Part shown: positions 1-5,789 of the stretch, one piece after another
Layout of the letters: each line of letters begins with the position of its first letter
Position numbering within the stretch: the first letter of the stretch is position 1
Source: Nostoc cf. edaphicum LEGE 07299
GTDB lineage: Bacteria; Cyanobacteriota; Cyanobacteriia; Cyanobacteriales; Nostocaceae
Assembly (NCBI RefSeq): GCF_015207245.1
Contig: NZ_JADEXF010000264.1
Span: forward strand, 1 to 5,904
Direction: 5' to 3'
DNA: 5,904 nt
The notes under the pieces: model-generated
The model's database searches: none
What the model saw: the letters and a program-made list of their open reading frames with translations, nothing else
What the model was told of the DNA's origin: nothing
Made by a program: the position numbers and the translations under genes

Positions 1-138
1 ATCCTCAATAGCTTTCTCACGTCAGGTTACTTTTTAGTAAGTATTTGGTTGATTTTACGCCTAATGCAGGGCAAATCTAGTCGTTTACCAGGGTTTAGTA
101 ATTTAGCTGAACGAGTGCTTGGCAAGTATTTATCTTAA
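1..138 (+). CDS. 3' end of an unidentified membrane protein (partial)
   Basis: Frame 1 is open from the window edge to the TAA at 136-138 and gives the last 45 residues of a protein whose start lies outside. A hydrophobic stretch (about residues 5-22, containing GYFLVSIWLIL) is followed by a basic turn (RLMQGKSSR) and an amphipathic tail ending LGKYLS. This is the pattern of a last transmembrane helix with a short cytoplasmic C-terminus. I do not recognise the family with confidence. It runs in the same direction as the LCP gene but is separated from it by 285 bp, so co-transcription is uncertain. That this is a real gene end is inferred from its protein-like composition and the good fit of the hydrophobic segment; the visible part is too short for more. 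Confidence 0.55.
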   Translation: MLNSFLTSGYFLVSIWLILRLMQGKSSRLPGFSNLAERVLGKYLS

Positions 139-154
139 TTTTTAAGGTGATAAA

Positions 155-343
155 TTGTCGGTGTTTTTACTGAATTTTGGAAAATTTCTGGCTGATTTAT
201 CTATATATCTAGTCAAATCCAGTTTATTATTGCCATACTTCAGTAAAACATCTCCAAGTTGTCCCAAAAAAAGAATAAATGCTGCTATAAGTGTTGTGGT
301 TGACACTACATTAAAAAAGTTAACACCGATAATTAAGAGTTAG
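155..343 (+). CDS. Doubtful small ORF, 62 aa, possible membrane peptide
   Basis: A TTG start at 155 lies 7 nt after AAGG (4 nt after the full AAGGTGA at 144-150), which is one of the best ribosome-binding sequences in the window. The product would have a hydrophobic N-terminal half (residues about 3-28), then a Ser/Pro/Lys-rich turn containing SCPKKR and a second hydrophobic patch (AAISVVV). No family is recognised. The non-ATG start, the AT-rich composition and the equally plausible frame on the opposite strand of the same DNA (306-142) argue that it may be chance. It is included only because of the ribosome-binding site. Confidence 0.18.
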   Translation: MSVFLLNFGKFLADLSIYLVKSSLLLPYFSKTSPSCPKKRINAAISVVVDTTLKKLTPIIKS

Positions 344-350
344 CTATTAT
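320..350 (+). promoter_or_regulatory. Candidate sigma70-type promoter for the LCP gene
   Basis: TTAACA (320-325) and TATTAT (345-350) each match the consensus -35 and -10 hexamers at five of six positions. The spacer is 19 bp, longer than the ideal 17. The -10 box lies about 70 bp before the LCP start codon. In AT-rich DNA such matches arise by chance, so this is only a suggestion. Confidence 0.22.
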
Positions 351-413
351 GGGTTGATTTGTTTGGGTGTTTTTAGTCTGCAAAATTACTGAATTTGATT
401 AGTGAGTAAGTGT

Positions 414-420
414 GAGGAAG
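414..420 (+). promoter_or_regulatory. Ribosome-binding site that decides the LCP start
   Basis: GAGGAAG lies 3 to 6 nt before the GTG at 424, depending on whether GAGG or the whole heptamer is paired. The in-frame GTG at 412 has no comparable site, and an in-frame TGA at 403-405 rules out any earlier start. The next in-frame ATG lies inside the membrane helix. GTG-424 is therefore the better start; GTG-412 would add four residues. Confidence 0.5.
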
Positions 421-423
421 TCT

Positions 424-1848
424 GTGACCATTCAAAGAAGTTCGGCGGAAGAAAACCAGTCGGGAAAAGCCTCAAAGTCTAATAAAAGAATTTCCCAAAA
501 CTCGACATCAGGACGGTGGCTGTGGTTTTGGGTAGGTATGGGTGGTATTGCGATGGTATCTGCAACAGCGGGGGCACTTTTGGCGGTGTCTTTGACCAGT
601 ACGCCTTTGCAACAAGCCCAGCTAACTCCAAAGGATGAGGCGGCCTTTGATAGCGATCGCATTTCTGGAGGTGTGCTGCGATTTTCAGAATTAACTCGTC
701 CAGTGAATCTTTTGGTGATGGGAATGAGCGTACTTCCCCCAGATGTCCAAAACCCTCCTGAAGAAACCAAAAACCTCAAATACCTACCCCAAGTAAACTC
801 CTTTGATGGTCTTTCTGATGTGATGCTCTTGGTCAAATTCGATCCAGAGACGAAAAAAATAAATATGCTCTCCATTCCCAGAGATACCCGCACGGAAATA
901 GAGGGTTATGGAGTGAAAAAAATTAACTCCGCTAACCTTGAAGGTGGGCCAGCTTTGACTGCCAGAACTGTTAGTAATCTCTTAGGAGGAGCGGGAATTG
1001 ATCGCTATGTCCGAATTAACGTTTTGGGAGTTGGCAAGCTGATTGATGCTTTGGGTGGCGTAACTGTCTACGTTCCTAAAGATATGAAATATCAAGATGA
1101 TTCTCAGCATTTGTACATCAATTTGAAGGCTGGTAAGCAGCATCTCAATGGCGACCAAACATTGCAATTGCTACGTTTTCGCCATGACGAACTCGGTGAT
1201 ATTGGTCGAATTCAGCGCCAGCAAATGGTCATGCGTGCTTTGATGGAGCAAACACTCAACCCAGCAACTGTTGCTCAATTACCTAAAGTTCTTGATGTCG
1301 TGAAAGACCACATTGATACTAACTTGACTGTTGAAGAGTTAGTGGCGCTAATGGGTTTTGGGGTGCGGACAAATCGCTCTAATATGCAAATGTTAATGCT
1401 GCCAGGTCGCTTTAGCGAGAAGAATGAGTATGATGCTAGCTATTGGTTGCCCAACAAAAATGGGATTGCGAAACTGATGTCTCAACACTTTGGTTTGGAG
1501 TCAGAACAGGAACAGCTGGCAACTACAACTAACCCCCGCTCTTTACGTGTAGCAATTCAAGATAGTACAGGTGGCGATCGCTCTAACCTCCAACCGTTAA
1601 TTAGAGCCTTGGAGAAATCTGGATATCGTAATATCTATGTGGCCAAGGCATGGGGTGAACCTCTAGATGTAACTCACATTGTCGCTCAACAAGGAGATGG
1701 TGACAGTGCCGAGTCAATTCGCGGCACTTTGGGATTTGGAGAAGTCCGGGTGGAAAGCACTGGCAACCTCGGCTCAGATATCAGTATCCAGGTAGGTAAA
1801 GATTGGTTGGAACAAAAATCTATTTTGGAGAAGTCGTTGACACCCTAA
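424..1848 (+). CDS. LytR-CpsA-Psr (LCP) family cell-envelope glycopolymer transferase with LytR_C domain
   Basis: LCP proteins move glycopolymers from polyprenyl-pyrophosphate carriers onto peptidoglycan at the outer face of the cytoplasmic membrane. Residue numbers here count from the GTG at 412; subtract 4 for the preferred start at 424. A basic, Ser-rich cytoplasmic tail (1-34) precedes one membrane helix (about 35-62). The LCP domain (about 98-280) shows NLLVMGM at 99-105, GLSDVMLL with Asp136, SIPRDT with Arg157-Asp158, IDRYVRI with Asp197, and the FRHDELGDIGRIQRQQ block with Arg257, His258, Asp263, Arg266 and Arg269. These are the Arg/Asp residues that line the lipid-pyrophosphate and Mg pocket in this family, so the enzyme looks intact. 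Residues about 385-470 (from SLRVAIQDST) match the LytR_C type of extracytoplasmic tail. Its 3' end overlaps the convergent TrpD-like gene. An LCP protein (ConR) acts in heterocyst septum formation in Anabaena; orthology to it cannot be decided here. Confidence 0.93.
   Translation: MTIQRSSAEENQSGKASKSNKRISQNSTSGRWLWFWVGMGGIAMVSATAGALLAVSLTSTPLQQAQLTPKDEAAFDSDRISGGVLRFSELTRPVNLLVMGMSVLPPDVQNPPEETKNLKYLPQVNSFDGLSDVMLLVKFDPETKKINMLSIPRDTRTEIEGYGVKKINSANLEGGPALTARTVSNLLGGAGIDRYVRINVLGVGKLIDALGGVTVYVPKDMKYQDDSQHLYINLKAGKQHLNGDQTLQLLRFRHDELGDIGRIQRQQMVMRALMEQTLNPATVAQLPKVLDVVKDHIDTNLTVEELVALMGFGVRTNRSNMQMLMLPGRFSEKNEYDASYWLPNKNGIAKLMSQHFGLESEQEQLATTTNPRSLRVAIQDSTGGDRSNLQPLIRALEKSGYRNIYVAKAWGEPLDVTHIVAQQGDGDSAESIRGTLGFGEVRVESTGNLGSDISIQVGKDWLEQKSILEKSLTP
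1820..1848. other. 29-bp convergent overlap of two coding regions
   Basis: The TAG of the minus-strand TrpD-like gene (1822-1820) lies inside the LCP coding sequence, and the LCP stop TAA (1846-1848) lies inside the TrpD-like gene. No hairpin followed by a T-run is visible in or next to the overlap, so transcripts from either side probably run on into the opposite gene and can pair. Confidence 0.85.
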
Positions 1849-2914
1849 CAGGTATATCTGCTGATACTGAATTTACTACCTGGCTCAGTTCTTGGAGTTT
1901 AGCTGCTACTAAACCATTGGTTAATAATTCTTCTGCTTTAGCTAAACCCTGTGCCATATCTGAACAAATACCACTCCGCCATAGATAAAATCCGCCATTC
2001 CACAAGGCTGTTTGCATCAATTCACCTGGTTTACCTGCCAAAACCTCTTGAATATCCGCCACCAGTTCTTCAGTAGTTCCAAGGGGTACGTTCTTGGTAG
2101 TAAAACCGTAATCGCGCGGTACGAGGTGCAATCGTTCTACCTCTTGGGGTGCTACGGATGAAGATAAGCTGATGATTGCAGTGCGATCGCGCGGTAAGTC
2201 GCAACTACCTTCCAATCCTTTGACTAATGTAAATTTTGTCACTCCTCGCAGTCCGAGAGCTGTTTGAAACATCCCTTCTGTCGGTGGATGGACAAACCCA
2301 GCAATTACGTGAGCATCCCCAGCATAAGGACACCAAATTAGCTCCATTGTCGCCAACGGCGGACGTTTGCCAAGCTGATCGCGGTACTCCCAAATACTTG
2401 TAGTTAAGGGAAAATGCTGAGGTAGATAAATAAAGCCGATTCCGGTTTGCTCAAACACTTGTTGAGTTTGTGCTAGGGGTAAGGTAGTCCAATCGACTCC
2501 TAAACCCTGCCAAATATCTATTAGCGGTAAGCCGTACTTCGTTGGTAGGCGATCGCCACCATGCATTACCACTAGTTGTCCCACTGCGGCAAGTAATAAA
2601 GCTGTGACGGGACTAATTGGTGCTGTGCGTGTCCTACCATCATAAGGGATGCCAAGAGCGATCGCAGGTCGCCCAGAGGCTATGGGTTGCAGTTTTGGCC
2701 CCAGTTCCTCATAAGCATCCAACATTCCAGCTAACTCTTCGCCCGTAGGACGCTTGATTCGGTGAGCAATCAAAAAGGCTCCAATTTGGGCTGGTGTCGC
2801 TTCACCCAGCAGCATCATTTTAGTAGCGGTGGCTGCTTGGGCACGAGTTAAATTCTCGGCTGTGTGGTTTCCACTGCCTACTTTTTGCAGAAATTCCCGA
2901 AATACATTTGTCAT
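1820..2914 (-). CDS. Divergent anthranilate phosphoribosyltransferase (TrpD) family protein
   Basis: The 364-residue product has the TrpD / nucleoside phosphorylase class III layout: an N-terminal helical bundle (about 1-72, with AFLIAHRIKRPTGEELAGM at 46-64) and an alpha/beta domain (about 80-340). Its alignment with true TrpD is recognisable (HGGDRLPTKYG at 118-128, GIGFIYLPQHFP at 158-169, GLRGV at 221-225), but the catalytic signatures are changed. GTGGD of the PRPP loop is replaced by GIPYDG (88-93), HGNR by HGGDR, GPLxNP by IWCPYAG (193-199), and the acidic DGLDE metal motif by EGSCD (235-239). A role in tryptophan synthesis is therefore doubtful. It belongs to the set of TrpD-like paralogues annotated by similarity only; related TrpD2/YbiB proteins have been linked to nucleic-acid binding. 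ATG-2914 is the only usable start, because the next in-frame ATG upstream (2935) is followed by TGA. The start lies in a heptamer repeat without its own Shine-Dalgarno. It is 66 bp downstream of the FHA gene. Confidence 0.85.
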   Translation of the reverse strand: MTNVFREFLQKVGSGNHTAENLTRAQAATATKMMLLGEATPAQIGAFLIAHRIKRPTGEELAGMLDAYEELGPKLQPIASGRPAIALGIPYDGRTRTAPISPVTALLLAAVGQLVVMHGGDRLPTKYGLPLIDIWQGLGVDWTTLPLAQTQQVFEQTGIGFIYLPQHFPLTTSIWEYRDQLGKRPPLATMELIWCPYAGDAHVIAGFVHPPTEGMFQTALGLRGVTKFTLVKGLEGSCDLPRDRTAIISLSSSVAPQEVERLHLVPRDYGFTTKNVPLGTTEELVADIQEVLAGKPGELMQTALWNGGFYLWRSGICSDMAQGLAKAEELLTNGLVAAKLQELSQVVNSVSADIPVRVSTTSPK

Positions 2915-2945
2915 TTGTCATTTGTCATTGGTCATTGGTCATTAG
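2904..2945. repeat. Heptanucleotide tandem repeat (TCATTKG type), six units
   Basis: Six consecutive heptads read ACATTTG, TCATTTG, TCATTTG, TCATTGG, TCATTGG and TCATTAG on the plus strand. This is a short tandemly repeated repetitive (STRR) sequence of the kind known from heterocystous cyanobacteria. The array overlaps the first codons of the TrpD-like gene: every unit carries CAT, hence ATG on the minus strand, and the gene's start at 2914 is one of them. Confidence 0.9.
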
Positions 2946-2952
2946 TAACCTT
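2911..2952 (-). promoter_or_regulatory. Possible translation-initiation leader: AAGG plus two coupled 5-codon minicistrons
   Basis: On the minus strand AAGG (2952-2949) lies 6 nt before ATG-2942. That ATG opens MTNDQ-stop (2942-2925), whose TGA overlaps ATG-2928 as ATGA. ATG-2928 opens MTNDK-stop (2928-2911), whose TGA overlaps the TrpD-like start at 2914, again as ATGA. The ribosome-binding site in the gap is thus connected to the real start through two 4-nt stop/start overlaps. The arrangement is seen directly; its use in translation is inference and could simply follow from the repeat sequence. Confidence 0.35.
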
Positions 2953-2980
2953 GAATTACGAATTACGAATTACGAATTAC
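2953..2980. repeat. Heptanucleotide tandem repeat (GAATTAC)x4
   Basis: Four perfect copies of GAATTAC run from 2953 to 2980 and end exactly at the base before the FHA gene's stop codon (TAG at 2983-2981). It is a second STRR family, unrelated in sequence to the TCATTKG array and separated from it by 7 bp. Within-family units are identical, which suggests recent expansion or strong correction. Confidence 0.92.
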
Positions 2981-3622
2981 CTACACAATATATACAGTGA
3001 AATTAACTAGGTTATCCTGACCAAATCGCAGTAAATCACCGTTAAGTAGGCGATACTGCATACCGGGAGTCAAAGGATTGTTGTTTAAATAAATACCATT
3101 TGTACTCATATCAACAATCATGTAAGAATTTTGCGACCAGTCCCAATCGACTCGCGCATGACGACGAGAGATTATTCCCTCACTGGGAATGCCGGTCAAG
3201 TCAATTTCTGGCGGCGCTATTCCTGGACTCTGACTGCGGCGACCAATATAACCTCCTTCCCCAACGAGGTGAAATTCTCTACCGGTGCTATGAATCAGTT
3301 TTAAGGCTGGCGCTCTTTGGGGCGGAGGGGTATAAACAGGTGGTGTTGGTTGATAGGAAACTCGTGGCTGATAGACTGTTGAATAATCAATGGGGGCTTG
3401 TTGGGGAGTTTGGTAGTTAGGTTGATCTGTAGGCGGCCGCTGATACTGAACAGGTGGTTGACTAGGTTGTTGTTGAATAGGCGGAGGTTGACTAGGTGGT
3501 TGTGGTGTAGGAGAAACTACATTACCCACAGGGGTGGAACACCAAGGACAAACCTTAGCATTGTTAGGCAGGGCACGGTTAAAATATTCGCAACTAGGAT
3601 TAGGGCACCGATTTGCAGGCAT
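2981..3622 (-). CDS. Zinc-ribbon and FHA domain protein with Pro/Gln-rich linker
   Basis: The 213-residue product is modular. An N-terminal four-cysteine knuckle (Cys6, Cys11, Cys25, Cys28; the second pair as CPWC) probably binds zinc. It is followed by a low-complexity linker rich in Pro, Gln and Tyr (about 35-105, with repeated QPPSQPP). The C-terminal FHA domain (about 107-213) shows GYIGRRS at 124-130, SRRHARV at 152-158, STNGIYLNN at 173-181 and LLNGDLLRFG at 192-201. These carry the conserved Gly-Arg, Ser-x-x-His and Asn-Gly of phosphothreonine-binding FHA domains, so ligand binding looks intact. No signal peptide or membrane segment is seen, so it should be cytoplasmic. Its first 23 bp overlap the end of the upstream pseudokinase gene and no clear Shine-Dalgarno precedes ATG-3622, which points to translational coupling. 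A partner role for a phosphorylated protein is inferred. Confidence 0.9.
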   Translation of the reverse strand: MPANRCPNPSCEYFNRALPNNAKVCPWCSTPVGNVVSPTPQPPSQPPPIQQQPSQPPVQYQRPPTDQPNYQTPQQAPIDYSTVYQPRVSYQPTPPVYTPPPQRAPALKLIHSTGREFHLVGEGGYIGRRSQSPGIAPPEIDLTGIPSEGIISRRHARVDWDWSQNSYMIVDMSTNGIYLNNNPLTPGMQYRLLNGDLLRFGQDNLVNFTVYIV

Positions 3623-5789
3623 AAGAATTTATATCATCAGGCATAGGTTGTAAAGCTACAAGACCTACTTTACTAAGTAAACACTGACCCTGACGAGTAA
3701 TTAGCATCTGGGCAAATGTAGAACCACCAGGTAGGCGGTTGCTGTCTTTAGGGTACACTACAAAAATACGGTATCCCAAGGGGTAGCTTTGGAAAGTCGT
3801 GACATCAACATAATAATCATCATGTTGACATAAATCATCTGAGGGATTAATTGAGCGACGATCGCGCTTTTGAAACAGAGGTTGAATAGCAGACTTATTA
3901 CCATCTGCGATCGCTAGAGGATAGCCAGTACACTGACTCGCAGTTTTACTGATAATCCCAAAACTGATAATACCAGTAGTTCGCCCATCTAAAGTTTCAC
4001 TGCGTATCAGGTTTTGGGTTTTTGCTGTATCAAGTTTAGTAACTTTCGCTGCAAATAAAGCTTCGTCTTGAGGGGCATTTTGCAGAACTATTTGTTGAAA
4101 TTTACTGATTGCTTCCGGTTCAGTTGGGGCAAAAGGTTTCACGGGCAGGTTTGGAAGTTTGGGATTAATCTGCTGCCAATTAGTAATTTTGCCTGTGTAA
4201 ATTTGACGCAATTGCTCAAGATTGATTTTCCCCCCAAGAGCATTGGCAAGATTCGAGTCTCTTTTATTAAATGCTACAAAAACAAATAAACCATCATAGG
4301 CTACTGCTTTTTTCGCAAGTTTATCTGTAATGTTGTCTACCAAACTAGTAATGGCAAAATCTTTTTTGTTTGTTTGAACTTCTTCGATACTTTTAATCGG
4401 GTTATTTATATTTGATGACAAAACAGATTTATAGTCAAATGTTGCTGTTGCATCTGGCTTTGGTCTGGTCAATAAATCTCCTAAACGACTGTTGTCCACT
4501 AATTGCGTTAAAACAAAACTCCATGTACTATTTTTTTCTCCTGTATAAGTAAATTGTCCAGAAGGAACGTTAGGGACTTCTGAAAAATTCCGCACAAGTT
4601 TAGACCATTGGATATATTGATTAGGACTAACTGTTTTCCTGCCCCAAAGCCAATACCAAATTCCGCTACCAAGTAGTAATAAAAATAGAATTACTAACAA
4701 AATTAAGGGCGTTGGCAAAGACTTTTCTAGTTCTTGAGAACCTGGCGATCGCACTGAACTTGAACTTTTAGCACGATCTTCTTGAGGAAGTTCTAGTAGT
4801 GCTTTCCGAGCCGCTTCTGCACTCTCAAAAGGAGTTTCTAGCCCAATTAAACGATAAATAAATTGCTTTAAATTGCTATCGGTATCCGGCCATTGTTGAT
4901 TATCTCTAGGATTGAGAGGCTGGTTAGATGAAAAATTAGTTGTCCGCCCTACCCATAAATAAAAGGCTAATAATCCTAATGATTCTAAATCTTGTTCAGG
5001 TTTGGCGGGAGCAGGTTGAGGAATAATTGGGGGAATAAATAAGTTTTCCCAGATAGCTAAATCACAAAAGTATATAGAAAACTTTTGATTGTTTTCTACT
5101 TTAATTAAAATACTGTCTAAATTGATATTGCCGTGAGTGATGCCCAGTTGTGTTTGATTGGAGGGAAAACGCAGCTTTTGGGTGTGGAGGAACTGGAGAG
5201 TTTGTAAACCTTGATTTAGTACCTCACGCACATCAAGAGATGTCATTGCTCCCTTTTCTATGAGATACTTACCTAAAGTTTGGGATGATTCGATTCCTTG
5301 AGTAATAAGATAGCAGCGTTCTCCTTTTTGATCTACGATCGCTTCTTTAGTTTCCACCAGACGGAAATTTTGAATTCGACTATCGGCTAAACTTACTCCA
5401 CCCACCCGTTTAAAAGTCTCTTTCCGCTTTTGAGTTTCACTTTCATTAAAAGAACGGTTGGGGAGCAGGTATTCTTTGATGATTACAGGTTGTTTGTCTT
5501 TAAGTTGAACACCTGAATATAAGCGGCCTAAACCGCGCACACCAACAAAACTAGCTATTTGATAAGTTCCCTGACTTCCTTTAATCTCAGCCTCCTGTGG
5601 TAAAGTTGCTGGAAAACCACATTCCAAGCAAAACTTAGCACCCTTGATTTGCTGCGCCGTTTGGAAAGGGCGATCGCAACTTAAGGGAGAATTGTACGAG
5701 CAGGGGTATTCTTGATAAAAAGATTCAAATGAAGCCATATACAAAAAGTTTTGTGAATTGCGCCGACTACTTCCGTCGCGCTCAAGCAT
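3600..5789 (-). CDS. Cys-prefix pseudokinase - membrane helix - PstS-like substrate-binding fusion protein
   Basis: The 729-residue protein has four parts. A Cys prefix (Cys30, Cys38, then CLEC at 54-57) resembles the 4-Cys prefix of cyanobacterial Ser/Thr kinases. A kinase-like domain (about 75-335) keeps a glycine-rich loop (GVRGLGRLYSG, 83-93), the beta-3 lysine (VIIKEY, Lys105) and DLESLG (267-272). Its catalytic loop, however, reads HGNINLDS (219-226) instead of HRDLKxxN, and DFG reads DLA (243-245), so phosphotransfer is probably lost. One membrane helix follows (about 361-383). The rest (about 390-729) resembles PstS-type phosphate-binding proteins: FTYTGEKNSTW (413-423) and INLEQLRQIYTGKITNW (522-538) are typical. 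Inferred topology is kinase inside, binding domain in the periplasm. The start ATG-5789 has AGGA 7 nt upstream and overlaps the response regulator's stop; ATG-5738 (Met18) has no ribosome-binding site. The gene overlaps the FHA gene at its 3' end. Confidence 0.88.
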   Translation of the reverse strand: MLERDGSSRRNSQNFLYMASFESFYQEYPCSYNSPLSCDRPFQTAQQIKGAKFCLECGFPATLPQEAEIKGSQGTYQIASFVGVRGLGRLYSGVQLKDKQPVIIKEYLLPNRSFNESETQKRKETFKRVGGVSLADSRIQNFRLVETKEAIVDQKGERCYLITQGIESSQTLGKYLIEKGAMTSLDVREVLNQGLQTLQFLHTQKLRFPSNQTQLGITHGNINLDSILIKVENNQKFSIYFCDLAIWENLFIPPIIPQPAPAKPEQDLESLGLLAFYLWVGRTTNFSSNQPLNPRDNQQWPDTDSNLKQFIYRLIGLETPFESAEAARKALLELPQEDRAKSSSSVRSPGSQELEKSLPTPLILLVILFLLLLGSGIWYWLWGRKTVSPNQYIQWSKLVRNFSEVPNVPSGQFTYTGEKNSTWSFVLTQLVDNSRLGDLLTRPKPDATATFDYKSVLSSNINNPIKSIEEVQTNKKDFAITSLVDNITDKLAKKAVAYDGLFVFVAFNKRDSNLANALGGKINLEQLRQIYTGKITNWQQINPKLPNLPVKPFAPTEPEAISKFQQIVLQNAPQDEALFAAKVTKLDTAKTQNLIRSETLDGRTTGIISFGIISKTASQCTGYPLAIADGNKSAIQPLFQKRDRRSINPSDDLCQHDDYYVDVTTFQSYPLGYRIFVVYPKDSNRLPGGSTFAQMLITRQGQCLLSKVGLVALQPMPDDINSYACKSVP

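Larger units (their letters stand above)
139..423. other. AT-rich intergenic region upstream of the LCP gene
   Basis: This 285-bp stretch between the partial membrane gene and the LCP gene holds no convincing gene. It contains a strong Shine-Dalgarno-like AAGGTGA (144-150) before a TTG-initiated 62-codon frame (155-343, +). On the other strand is an ATG-less 54-codon frame (306-142, -) that reads like a short membrane peptide. Other items are a TTGACA hexamer at 300-305 inside a small inverted repeat (290-307) and a TATTAT hexamer at 345-350. The most likely roles are leader and promoter for the LCP gene, with possible decayed coding remnants. Confidence 0.5.
653..5677. repeat. Dispersed HIP1 palindromes (GCGATCGC), eight copies
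   Basis: Perfect octamers start at 653, 1574, 2183, 2549, 2658, 3907, 4745 and 5670, all inside coding regions. This is roughly one per 740 bp, far above chance in DNA of this base composition, and is a known hallmark of many cyanobacterial genomes. Seven-base near-matches occur around 3859 and 5336. The copies support the taxonomic placement and do not mark a local function. Confidence 0.9.

Noticed and set aside
432..893. 153-codon open frame on the minus strand inside the LCP gene
   Set aside because: It lies antisense to an LCP gene with clear conserved motifs, and its translation shows no recognisable domain; it is a shadow frame.
2205..2393. 62-codon minus-strand frame inside the TrpD-like gene
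   Set aside because: It is an alternative frame of a clearly coding region, with no separate ribosome-binding site or domain.
1820..2914. Canonical trpD of tryptophan biosynthesis
   Set aside because: The PRPP-binding and metal-binding signatures are replaced and no other trp gene is nearby, so no gene symbol is given.
2904..2980. CRISPR array
   Set aside because: The units are contiguous heptamers without spacers; this is simple tandem repetition, not repeat-spacer structure.
3100..3646. Plus-strand open frames across the FHA gene (106 and 82 codons)
   Set aside because: They are antisense to a gene with strong FHA signatures and a Pro-rich linker whose composition keeps the other strand open.
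653..5677. GCGATCGC palindromes as operators of a local regulator
   Set aside because: They occur within coding regions across the window and match the genome-wide HIP1 element of cyanobacteria.
3600..5789. Frameshift fusion of a kinase gene and a pstS gene
   Set aside because: The frame is continuous, with a proper linker and membrane helix between the domains, so the fusion looks native and not like a sequencing or assembly artefact.
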